Shown here one piece after another: positions 1 through 5,060 of a DNA stretch of 5,358 bases. Each line of letters starts with the position of its first letter. Positions within the stretch are counted from its first letter, which is position 1. The DNA is taken from NCBI GenBank assembly GCA_025454095.1, contig JALOPC010000199.1:1-5358 (forward strand). Reading direction: 5' to 3'. Under the pieces are notes generated by a model that searched no databases, had not been told where the DNA came from, and saw only the letters and a program-made list of their open reading frames with translations. The translations under genes were made by a program, and so were the position numbers. This DNA comes from Syntrophales bacterium. Lineage in GTDB: Bacteria > Desulfobacterota > Syntrophia > Syntrophales > UBA2192.

Positions 1-1
1 C

Positions 2-496
2 GACGAGCCCGCGATGCTGCCCCGCGTGACGCCGGGCTCCATCCGCGACGACCTCTTCCGGCGCGACTTCACGATCAATGCCATGGCCCTGTCGCTCGCT
101 CCCGAGGCGTTCGGCCGCCTGCTCGACGAGTTCGGCGGCGTCCGCGACATCCGCGGGCGTCGCGTCCGCGTGCTGCACGAGCGAAGCTTCGTCGACGACC
201 CGACGAGGATTTTCCGGGCCGTCCGGTTCGAGGCGAGGCTGGGCTTTCGGATCGTCGCCGCCGACGAGAAGCGGATCGGCGAGGCCCTGTCGCGCTCCCT
301 GTTGGGGAGGCTGGAGGAGTACCGGATCGCCGCCGAACTGAGGCTGATCCTCCGGGAACCCGATCCGGCGCGGCCGCTTCAACGGCTGGCGCAACTGGGG
401 GTCCTCGCGGCGCTCGAAGGCCTGCGCGAGGAAAAGCGTTCGCTGGACAAGCCGCTCGCGACGATCGGCAAAGTTCTTCACGCGGTACCTCGCTGA
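2..496 (+). CDS. cca: tRNA nucleotidyltransferase / poly(A) polymerase family protein, C-terminal part (5' end outside window)
   Basis: The reading frame is open to the left edge, so only the C-terminal ~164 codons are present. It belongs to the class II nucleotidyltransferases that add CCA, CC or A to tRNA 3' ends, or poly(A) to RNA. The visible portion is the end of the head domain with the family motif RRDFTINA (59-82), then the neck with DPTRIFRAVRFEARLGF (from 197), which helps bind the incoming nucleotide. The small helical RNA-binding domain follows, ending around RPLQRLAQLGVLAAL. The ATG at 14 lies inside conserved sequence and is not the true start. In Desulfobacterota the family often carries N-terminal DHH and CBS domains; that part cannot be seen here. 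The protein stops about 30 residues after the RNA-binding domain, whereas relatives I recall continue through a helical body and tail of roughly 150-250 residues. The exact specificity (CCA, CC, A or poly(A)) cannot be told from this end. Confidence 0.88.
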   Translation, partial: DEPAMLPRVTPGSIRDDLFRRDFTINAMALSLAPEAFGRLLDEFGGVRDIRGRRVRVLHERSFVDDPTRIFRAVRFEARLGFRIVAADEKRIGEALSRSLLGRLEEYRIAAELRLILREPDPARPLQRLAQLGVLAALEGLREEKRSLDKPLATIGKVLHAVPR

Positions 497-515
497 ACAA
501 ATTACCGTGTTTTTT
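479..515 (+). terminator. weak rho-independent terminator candidate at the end of the nucleotidyltransferase gene
   Basis: CGGTA at 483-487 can pair with TACCG at 503-507, and CA/TG pairs extend the stem (479-480 with 508-509) across a 2-nt bulge. A run of six T's follows at 510-515. The loop is about 15 nt and contains the TGA stop codon. The stem is short and the hairpin overlaps the coding end, so this is only suggestive. No other terminator is visible before the trpS promoter. Confidence 0.3.
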
Positions 516-538
516 CTTGAACTTGGCCTTGCTTGCCG

Positions 539-567
539 TTGACAGGGGCATGCATTTCTGTTATACG
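539..567 (+). promoter_or_regulatory. sigma70-type promoter with extended -10 for trpS-scpA-scpB-rluB
   Basis: A perfect TTGACA -35 box lies at 539-544. After a 17-bp spacer comes the -10 box TATACG at 562-567, preceded by TG at 559-560, giving an extended -10. Transcription should begin near 574-575, about 48 nt before the trpS start codon. The local drop in GC content against the neighbouring genes fits a promoter. It is inferred from consensus matching only. Confidence 0.72.
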
Positions 568-574
568 AGCGTGG

Positions 575-596
575 CGCCCGGGTCCCTGCCCGGGCG
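575..596 (+). promoter_or_regulatory. perfect GC stem-loop at the predicted 5' end of the trpS transcript
   Basis: CGCCCGGG (575-582) and CCCGGGCG (589-596) are exact reverse complements separated by a 6-nt loop (TCCCTG). The predicted transcription start falls at or just before the first stem base, so the mRNA would begin with an 8-bp, all-G/C hairpin. No T-run follows, so it is not a standard terminator. No T-box, Trp-rich leader peptide or second competing hairpin is visible. A 5' hairpin that shields the message from degradation is the simplest reading, but the function is inferred. Confidence 0.55.
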
Positions 597-621
597 ATTT
601 CCGATGGGTCGATGAGGGGAC

Positions 622-1614
622 ATGGCAACGAAACGAAGAATACTCAGCGGGATTCGGCCGACGGGGAAGCTGCACCTCGGCAACTATCTCGGGGCCTTGA
701 AAAACTGGGTGGACCTGCAGGACAACGGCGGTTACGAGTGCTTCTACTTCATCGCCGACTGGCACGCCCTGACGTCGGACTACAACCGGACGGAGGAAAT
801 CCGCCAGAACCGGATCGACATCGTCATCGACTGGCTTGCCGCCGGGCTCGACCCGAGGCGGAGCACGCTCTTCGTCCAGTCCTCGGTCATGGAGCATGCG
901 GAGCTCTTCGTGCTGCTGTGCATGATCACCCCGCTGCCCTGGCTCGAACGCAACCCCACCTATAAAGAGATGAAGCAGGAACTCATCGACCGCGATCTCT
1001 CCACCTTCGGGTTCCTGGGCTACCCGGTGCTCCAGGCGGCGGACATCATCATGTACAAGGCCTACGGCGTGCCCGTGGGCGTCGACCAGCTGCCCCACGT
1101 CGAACTGACCCGGGAGATTGCCCGGCGCTTCAATTTCCTGTACCGGGAGATCTTCCCGATCCCCGAGCCGCTCATGACGGAAGTGCCCAAGCTGCTGGGT
1201 ATCGACGGCCGCAAAATGAGCAAGTCCTACGACAATGCCATCTACCTCGGCGACCGCGGGGAGGAACTGCGCAAGAAGGTCGAGTCCATGTTCACCGACC
1301 CGCAGCGCCAGCGCAAGAGCGACCCCGGCCGGCCCGAGGTCTGCAACGTCTTCGCCTTCCACAACCTCTACTCGGCGGCCGAGGATGTGGCCCAGATCGA
1401 CCGGGACTGCCGCGGGGCGGCCATCGGTTGCGTGCAGTGCAAGAAGCGGCTGGCCGGGCGCATCGCGGAAGGGCTCAAGCCGATCCACGACAAACAGGAC
1501 TACTACCGCTCGCACATCCGGGAAGTTCACGACATCATCGCCGACGGAAACGAGCGGGCCCGGCAGGTGGCCCGGGCCACGATGGCCGAGGTTCGCGACG
1601 CCATCCGGATCTGA
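622..1614 (+). CDS. trpS: tryptophanyl-tRNA synthetase (EC 6.1.1.2)
   Basis: This cytoplasmic class I aminoacyl-tRNA synthetase activates tryptophan with ATP and charges tRNA-Trp. The 330-residue length is normal for bacterial TrpRS. The Rossmann catalytic core is marked by GIRPTGKLHLGNYLGA (residues 10-25), which contains the HIGH-equivalent HLGN at 18-21. A segment around GVDQLPHVELTREIARRFN (starting near 153) forms part of the core. The ATP-binding loop KMSKS is intact at 198-202. The remaining C-terminal helices form the anticodon-binding part. The ATG at 622 is supported by GAGGGG at 614-619, which lies rather close to the start, and by the N-terminus beginning just before the first conserved strand. 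It is the first gene of the trpS-scpA-scpB-rluB operon, with its promoter at 539-567. It is complete and ordinary apart from its leader hairpin. Confidence 0.97.
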   Translation: MATKRRILSGIRPTGKLHLGNYLGALKNWVDLQDNGGYECFYFIADWHALTSDYNRTEEIRQNRIDIVIDWLAAGLDPRRSTLFVQSSVMEHAELFVLLCMITPLPWLERNPTYKEMKQELIDRDLSTFGFLGYPVLQAADIIMYKAYGVPVGVDQLPHVELTREIARRFNFLYREIFPIPEPLMTEVPKLLGIDGRKMSKSYDNAIYLGDRGEELRKKVESMFTDPQRQRKSDPGRPEVCNVFAFHNLYSAAEDVAQIDRDCRGAAIGCVQCKKRLAGRIAEGLKPIHDKQDYYRSHIREVHDIIADGNERARQVARATMAEVRDAIRI

Positions 1615-1619
1615 TCGTT

Positions 1620-2351
1620 ATGAGCTACGAGGTCAAACTCGACATTTTTGAGGGGCCCCTCGATCTTCTCCTGTACCTGATCCGGAAGAACGAGCTCGAC
1701 ATCTACAACATCCCCATGGCCCTCGTCACGGAACAGTATCTCGAGCATCTCGAGATGATGAAGGCCCTCAATCTCGACCTGGCCGGGGAGTACCTGGTGC
1801 TCGCGGCGACGCTCATCCACATCAAGTCGCGCATGCTCCTGCCCGTCGAGGAAGGCACGGGGGAGGCCGAGGAGGAACAGGACCCGCGGGCGGAACTGGT
1901 GCGGCAGCTCCTGGAGTACCAGGCTTTCAAGGAAGTGGCCCTCAGCCTGGACAAGAGAAGGATGCTGGACCGGGACGTGTTCAAGCGCGTCCTGCCCGTC
2001 GAGGAAATCCCCGACGAGCCGGAGGAGGCGATGATGGAGGTGAGCCTCTTCGAACTCATCGAGGCCTTCAAGCAGGTCGTCGAGCGGATGGACAAGGAGG
2101 ACCTCCTGGAGATCGACACGGAACGGATTTCGCTCTCGGACCGGATCAACGAGATCCTCGAGGACCTCTCGAGGGAGCAGAGCCTCTCCTTTTCCGATCT
2201 GCTGAAGGCGAGCCGCACCCGCAAGAGCGTCGTCTACACGCTGCTGGCCATCCTGGAACTCATGAAGATGCGGGTGGTCAGGGCCTATCAGTCCGATCCC
2301 TTCGGGCCGATCCGAATATTCCCGGCGGTGGAGGAAGCAACCGATGGATGA
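1620..2351 (+). CDS. scpA: segregation and condensation protein A (kleisin of SMC-ScpAB)
   Basis: ScpA is the kleisin subunit that bridges the two SMC heads and binds a ScpB dimer, forming the bacterial condensin that compacts and separates chromosomes. The 243-residue protein starts with the hallmark VKLDIFEGPLDLLLYLI (residues 5-21). The N-terminal helical domain that contacts the SMC neck runs to about residue 76 and includes HIKSRMLLP (67-75). An acidic linker with EEGTGEAEEEQ follows at about 77-87. The C-terminal winged helix that contacts the SMC head cap covers roughly 165-236. I chose the ATG at 1620 because homology begins there; the frame is open further upstream into trpS, but that extension is low-complexity shadow sequence. 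The start is 5 bp after the trpS stop with only a weak GGAT upstream (1607-1610), so translational coupling to trpS is likely. Its end overlaps scpB by 8 bp. Confidence 0.96.
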   Translation: MSYEVKLDIFEGPLDLLLYLIRKNELDIYNIPMALVTEQYLEHLEMMKALNLDLAGEYLVLAATLIHIKSRMLLPVEEGTGEAEEEQDPRAELVRQLLEYQAFKEVALSLDKRRMLDRDVFKRVLPVEEIPDEPEEAMMEVSLFELIEAFKQVVERMDKEDLLEIDTERISLSDRINEILEDLSREQSLSFSDLLKASRTRKSVVYTLLAILELMKMRVVRAYQSDPFGPIRIFPAVEEATDG

Positions 2352-2865
2352 CATGCGATCCGTTGTCGAGGCGCTGGTGTTCGCTTCGGACACCCCCGTT
2401 TCGGTGGACCGTTTGAAGGACGTCCTGGGGGAGGTGGATCGCAAGGCGATCCTCGAGATCCTGCAGGACATCGAGCTGGAGTACCGGCAGCGGCGCGGAG
2501 GGCTGTGCCTCATGGAACTCGCCGGGGGCTACCAGTTCATGACCAAGACGGAGTTTTCACCCTGGATCCGGAAGCTGCGGGGGATCCGGCCCGTGCCGCT
2601 GTCCCCGGCCGCCATGGAAACCCTCTCCGTCGTCGCGTACCGCCAGCCCGTGACGCGGCAGGAGATCGAAAAGATCCGCGGGGTCGATGTGAGCGGATCC
2701 CTCAAGGGGCTGCTGGAGAAGAAGCTCGTCCGGATCGTGGGTCGAAAGAACGTCCCCGGCAAGCCCATCATGTACGGTACGACGAAACGCTTTCTCGAAG
2801 TGTTCGATCTGAAGGATCTCTCCGAACTGCCCACGCTGCGGGAGATCACGGAAATGGAGGAATAG
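2344..2865 (+). CDS. scpB: segregation and condensation protein B
   Basis: ScpB forms dimers that bind the middle of ScpA and complete the SMC-ScpAB condensin complex. The 173-residue protein contains two winged-helix domains. The first (about 1-80) opens with the typical RSVVEALVFASDTPVS and includes the GGYQFMTK strand. The second (about 88-155) carries the signature LSVVAYRQPVTRQEIEKIRG (94-113) and the later GRKNVPGKPIMYGTT (133-147). The length is at the short end of the usual range and lacks the long acidic tail of some homologues; only a brief ITEMEE end is present. The ATG at 2344 has a strong GGAGGA (2330-2335) eight bases upstream, located inside scpA. A second in-frame ATG at 2353 is possible but less well spaced. 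The 8-bp overlap with scpA implies coupled synthesis of the two partners. Confidence 0.96.
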   Translation: MDDMRSVVEALVFASDTPVSVDRLKDVLGEVDRKAILEILQDIELEYRQRRGGLCLMELAGGYQFMTKTEFSPWIRKLRGIRPVPLSPAAMETLSVVAYRQPVTRQEIEKIRGVDVSGSLKGLLEKKLVRIVGRKNVPGKPIMYGTTKRFLEVFDLKDLSELPTLREITEMEE

Positions 2866-2869
2866 ACCC

Positions 2870-3598
2870 ATGGAGGAGAGGCTCCAGAAGATCATCGCCG
2901 CCGCGGGCATCTGCTCGAGACGGGCGGCCGAGGAGCTCATCCTTGCCGGGAACGTGCAGGTCAACGACCGGGTCGTCCGGCAGCTGGGGACCAAGGCCGA
3001 CCCCGAACGGGATGAGATCCGCATCGACGGGCGGCTGATCACGACCGAAGTGGAACGCGTCTACCTGATGCTCAACAAGCCCGCCGGGTACGTGACCACG
3101 CTGAAGGACCCCGAGGGCAGGCCGGTCGTCACCGACCTGCTCTACGATGTCGGCGAGCGCGTCTACCCTGTCGGCAGGCTGGATTACGACTCCGAAGGGC
3201 TGCTCATTCTGACCAACGACGGTGCCTTTGCCGAGCGTGTCCAGCACCCGCGGTACGAAATCCCGCGCACCTACCTGGCGAAGGTGCGCGGCAGGGTCAC
3301 CCGGAAGGACATCCAGTCCCTCCTCAAGGGGATCGAGCTGGAGGACGGGCCCTTCACGGTGGACGGCATCCAGGAGGAGAAGTACAACGAAAAGAGCCAG
3401 TGGCTCCGAGTGACCATCTCCGAGGGACGCAACCGGATCATCCGGCGCGCCATGGAGGCCCTGGGGCATCCCGTGGCGAGGCTCATCCGCATTTCCATCG
3501 GGGGCCTGGAGCTGGGCAGCCTCAAGCCGGGCGAGCACCGCAGGCTCCGCAGGAGGGAAATCGAGGGACTTCTGCGGCCCCAACGGAAAAAAGCGTAA
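2870..3598 (+). CDS. rluB: rRNA pseudouridine synthase, RluB/RsuA family
   Basis: The enzyme isomerises one uridine in ribosomal RNA to pseudouridine. The 242-residue protein has an N-terminal S4 RNA-binding domain (about 1-60, from RLQKIIAAAGICSRRAAEEL) and an RsuA-family catalytic domain. The catalytic motif GRLDYDSEGLLILTNDG starts at residue 102, with Asp105 as the expected nucleophile. A later conserved segment includes EGRNRIIRRAMEALGHPV and RISIGGLELGSLKPGEHR. Linkage to scpA-scpB is a recurring arrangement for RluB (23S U2605 in E. coli numbering), which favours that target over the 16S site of RsuA; the sequence alone does not settle it. The start codon at 2870 is 4 bp after scpB, with GGAGG at 2856-2860 inside the scpB end. 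It is the last gene of the operon; no clear terminator follows. Confidence 0.93.
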   Translation: MEERLQKIIAAAGICSRRAAEELILAGNVQVNDRVVRQLGTKADPERDEIRIDGRLITTEVERVYLMLNKPAGYVTTLKDPEGRPVVTDLLYDVGERVYPVGRLDYDSEGLLILTNDGAFAERVQHPRYEIPRTYLAKVRGRVTRKDIQSLLKGIELEDGPFTVDGIQEEKYNEKSQWLRVTISEGRNRIIRRAMEALGHPVARLIRISIGGLELGSLKPGEHRRLRRREIEGLLRPQRKKA

Positions 3599-3606
3599 AA
3601 ATGTTC

Positions 3607-3636
3607 TTGACATTCCGGGACGACCGAAACTAATAT
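3607..3636 (+). promoter_or_regulatory. sigma70-type promoter for the IHF/HU gene
   Basis: A perfect TTGACA -35 box (3607-3612) is followed by TAATAT (3631-3636) with an 18-bp spacer. It begins 8 bp after the rluB stop codon, in sequence that turns sharply AT-rich. The predicted start point near 3643 leaves a leader of about 75 nt before the ATG at 3719. Because no terminator is seen after rluB, readthrough from the upstream operon could also contribute. Confidence 0.68.
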
Positions 3637-3638
3637 CC

Positions 3639-3669
3639 AATGAAAACGCGCAATTAATCCCTTTTCATT
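3639..3669 (+). repeat. AT-rich 8-bp inverted repeat in the ihfB leader
   Basis: AATGAAAA (3639-3646) and TTTTCATT (3662-3669) are exact reverse complements separated by 15 bp that include AATTAAT. The repeat begins at the predicted transcription start. It could be a regulator-binding site or a weak 5' stem-loop in the RNA. I see no match to the IHF consensus in it, so autoregulation is not directly supported. Confidence 0.4.
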
Positions 3670-3679
3670 TTGCATCGAC

Positions 3680-3694
3680 AAGCCCTTGGGGCTT
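3680..3694 (+). promoter_or_regulatory. small perfect hairpin upstream of the ihfB ribosome-binding region
   Basis: AAGCCC (3680-3685) pairs exactly with GGGCTT (3689-3694) around a 3-nt TTG loop. The following bases, ATTCCGCTTTA, are T-containing but do not form a T-run, so termination is unlikely. It lies about 15 bases before the G-rich ribosome-binding tract and may shape the leader. Its role is unknown. Confidence 0.35.
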
Positions 3695-3718
3695 ATTCCG
3701 CTTTATACGGGGGGGACC

Positions 3719-4027
3719 ATGAACAAGTCGGGATTGATCGAGGAGCTGGCACGAAGGGAGAACCTGACGGAGAAGAAGGCCACCGACGTGGTCAATCTCA
3801 TTTTCAAAGGATTTACGGAAGAGCTCAAGACTAACGGGCGGATCGAGATCCGCGGGCTCGGCAGCTTCGTCGTGCGCAACTACGAGTCCTACACGGGGCG
3901 AAACCCCAAAACGGGCATGAACATCACCGTCTCCCCGAAGCGGCTGCCCTTCTTCAAGGTCGGCAAGGAACTTCGGGACAAGGTGAATCTGGAGGATGAC
4001 GACGAGGACGGCAACATCGCGGAATAA
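3719..4027 (+). CDS. ihfB: IHF beta / HU family DNA-bending nucleoid protein
   Basis: The protein is a small dimeric DNA-binding protein that bends DNA through the minor groove and helps organise the nucleoid. Its 102 residues show the whole HU/IHF fold: N-terminal helices (MNKSGLIEELARRENLTEKK, 1-20), the saddle strand with RIEIRGLGSFVVR (41-53), and the beta-arm tip RNPKTG (61-66), where Pro63 is the residue expected to intercalate between base pairs. The C-terminal helix contains KRLPFFKVGKELRDKVN (74-90). The start and the KRLPFFK region look more like IHF beta (HimD) than HU, but a homodimeric HU role cannot be excluded without the rest of the genome. An acidic tail, LEDDDEDGNIAE, adds about eight residues to the usual ~94. 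The ATG at 3719 is preceded by seven G's and an A (3709-3716). An in-frame TTG at 3686 is rejected because it falls in the loop of a leader hairpin. Confidence 0.92.
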   Translation: MNKSGLIEELARRENLTEKKATDVVNLIFKGFTEELKTNGRIEIRGLGSFVVRNYESYTGRNPKTGMNITVSPKRLPFFKVGKELRDKVNLEDDDEDGNIAE

Positions 4028-4062
4028 CTTCATTCCCTCGAGAAAGAGGCATGCCAGAAAAC

Positions 4063-4094
4063 AGGGGATCATGATCCGATGGTCCCTTTTTTTT
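4063..4094 (+). terminator. hairpin plus T8: ihfB terminator, possibly an attenuator of the M50 gene
   Basis: AGGGGATC (4063-4070) can pair with GGTCCCTT (4081-4088) in an 8-bp stem with two G-U wobbles and a 10-nt loop. Eight T's run from 4087 to 4094. This is the best rho-independent terminator shape in the window and lies 35 bp after the ihfB stop. It overlaps the next gene: the likely Shine-Dalgarno AGGGGA (4063-4068) forms the left arm, and the ATG at 4079-4081 sits at the loop/right-arm junction. Folding would therefore stop transcription and also hide the start site. A competing fold is the perfect palindrome GGATCATGATCC at 4066-4077. Confidence 0.5.
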
Positions 4095-4984
4095 CATTTA
4101 TGCGACTGAAATCCAGCCTTCGCCGCTTCCTGTCGAGCCCCGGGTTCAACCACCCCCTGGTCCCGATGGGGCTCTTCGCCGTGACCGTGGTCACGACCCT
4201 TCTGGCCGGAGCCCTGCAGGCCGGCGTGAACCCCCTCGAGAAACCCTCGGAAATCTGGAGGGGAATTCCCTTTTCCTTCACGCTGCTCTTGATCCTCGCC
4301 TGCCACGAGTCGGGTCACTGGGTGGCCTCACGCAGGCACGGGGTGGATGTCAGCCTCCCGTACTTCATCCCGGGCCCCACGCTCGTAGGGACTTTCGGTG
4401 CCTTCATCGCCATGAAATCCCCCATCTCGGACCGTAACGCTCTCATCGACATCGGCGCGGCGGGGCCCCTTGCGGGGCTCGTCGTGACGATTCCCGTCCT
4501 GTTCGTGGGGCTTGCGCTCTCGCAGGTCGTGCCCGCGGCGCAAACCGAAGGGGTCGGCATCCATCTCGGCGAGTGCGCCCTTTTCTCAGCCGTCAACTGG
4601 ATCGTCCACGGGACGATCGGGCCCGACCAGGACGTGATCCTGCACCCCATGGCTTTTGCGGGATGGATCGGCCTTCTCGTGACATCGCTCAATCTCATCC
4701 CCGTGGGTCAGCTCGACGGCGGGCACATCATCTACGCGATCTTCGGGGCCCGCCAGCGGGAAGTGGCCTGGATGGTGGTGGGCATGCTGCTCGTCCTCGG
4801 CATCGTGGGGTGGGAGGGGTGGCTGATCTGGGGCGGGATTCTGCTCGTTCTGGGCGTGCGGCACCCGCCGGTGATCTACGACTGGGGGGAACTGGACAAC
4901 CGGCGCCTGGCGGTGGGGTATCTTGCCATGCTGTGTTTTGCGCTGACCTTCACGCCGATCCCCTTCACCAGCATCAACATCTGA
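4079..4984 (+). CDS. site-2 protease family zinc metallopeptidase (M50), polytopic membrane protein
   Basis: The protein is a predicted intramembrane zinc protease of the S2P/M50 class, which cleaves membrane-embedded substrates such as anti-sigma factors in characterised relatives; its own substrate is unknown. The zinc motif HESGH is at residues 76-80 inside a hydrophobic segment (His76, Glu77, His80). The third-ligand motif NLIPVGQLDGGH spans 205-216 with Asp213. Likely membrane segments lie at about 27-49, 64-83, 123-150, 190-211, 228-260 (one or two) and 276-297. GTFGAFIAMKSPI (104-116) is typical of the short PDZ-less bacterial subfamily, and 301 residues is a usual length. The ATG at 4079 has AGGGGA (4063-4068) at suitable distance; the in-frame ATG at 4100 (residue 8) has no Shine-Dalgarno but lies just past the terminator-like T-run, so the start is uncertain. 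The gene is 51 bp after ihfB and convergent with radC. Confidence 0.93.
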   Translation: MVPFFSFMRLKSSLRRFLSSPGFNHPLVPMGLFAVTVVTTLLAGALQAGVNPLEKPSEIWRGIPFSFTLLLILACHESGHWVASRRHGVDVSLPYFIPGPTLVGTFGAFIAMKSPISDRNALIDIGAAGPLAGLVVTIPVLFVGLALSQVVPAAQTEGVGIHLGECALFSAVNWIVHGTIGPDQDVILHPMAFAGWIGLLVTSLNLIPVGQLDGGHIIYAIFGARQREVAWMVVGMLLVLGIVGWEGWLIWGGILLVLGVRHPPVIYDWGELDNRRLAVGYLAMLCFALTFTPIPFTSINI

Positions 4985-4986
4985 AA

Positions 4987-5021
4987 GGGTCTCGGGTCAC
5001 GGGGATAGGGTCTAGGGGACA
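4987..5021 (+). repeat. degenerate G-rich heptamer array (5 units), quadruplex-forming potential on + strand
   Basis: Five consecutive 7-nt units start with GGG: GGGTCTC, GGGTCAC, GGGGATA, GGGTCTA, GGGGACA. The G-runs are separated by 3-4 nt, which meets the usual G-quadruplex rule (four or more runs of at least three G with loops of 1-7 nt). The array begins two bases after the M50 stop codon, so it would lie in the 3' end of that mRNA. It is an imperfect reverse complement of the array at 5061-5092. Confidence 0.7.
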
Positions 5022-5060
5022 AAGGTACTGAAGAAATTTATAAACGAATGCTGCTTCCTT

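Noticed and set aside
502..1530. 342-codon open frame on the minus strand opposite trpS
   Set aside because: trpS is unambiguous on the other strand, and the translation is a low-complexity, Val/Asp/His/Gly-rich shadow typical of GC-rich DNA, with no recognisable domain.
1428..1619. 64-codon N-terminal extension of scpA
   Set aside because: It overlaps the trpS coding end in another frame, has shadow composition (Arg/Gly/His/Pro-rich), and ScpA homology begins exactly at the ATG at 1620.
1527..2513. 328-codon open frame on the minus strand opposite scpA and the start of scpB
   Set aside because: It is antisense to two clear conserved genes and has no domain signature; the high GC content explains the lack of stops.
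2846..3640. 264-codon open frame on the minus strand opposite rluB
   Set aside because: It is an antisense shadow of a gene with an intact catalytic motif and shows no recognisable family.
3686..3718. TTG start giving an 11-residue extension of the IHF/HU protein
   Set aside because: The TTG falls in the loop of a perfect hairpin, has no Shine-Dalgarno, and the family N-terminus matches the ATG at 3719.
4035..4050. CCTC/GAGG mini-hairpin after the ihfB stop
   Set aside because: A 4-bp stem with no T-run is too weak to call a terminator.
4066..4077. Perfect 12-bp palindrome GGATCATGATCC
   Set aside because: One such palindrome is expected by chance in a window of this size (about 1 in 4,096 positions), and the overlapping hairpin with the T-run explains the site better; an operator is possible but unsupported.
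4051..4109. Two tiny overlapping frames before the M50 gene (MPENRGS at 4051-4074 and a 12-codon frame from 4071)
   Set aside because: The ATGA overlap looks like a leader-peptide chain, but the frames are very short, have poor ribosome sites and are expected by chance; I would revisit only if the hairpin at 4063-4094 proves regulatory.
5022..5060. AT-rich centre between the heptamer arrays as a promoter or short gene
   Set aside because: There is no paired -35/-10 arrangement directed at a gene and no open frame of useful length; both flanking genes converge on it.
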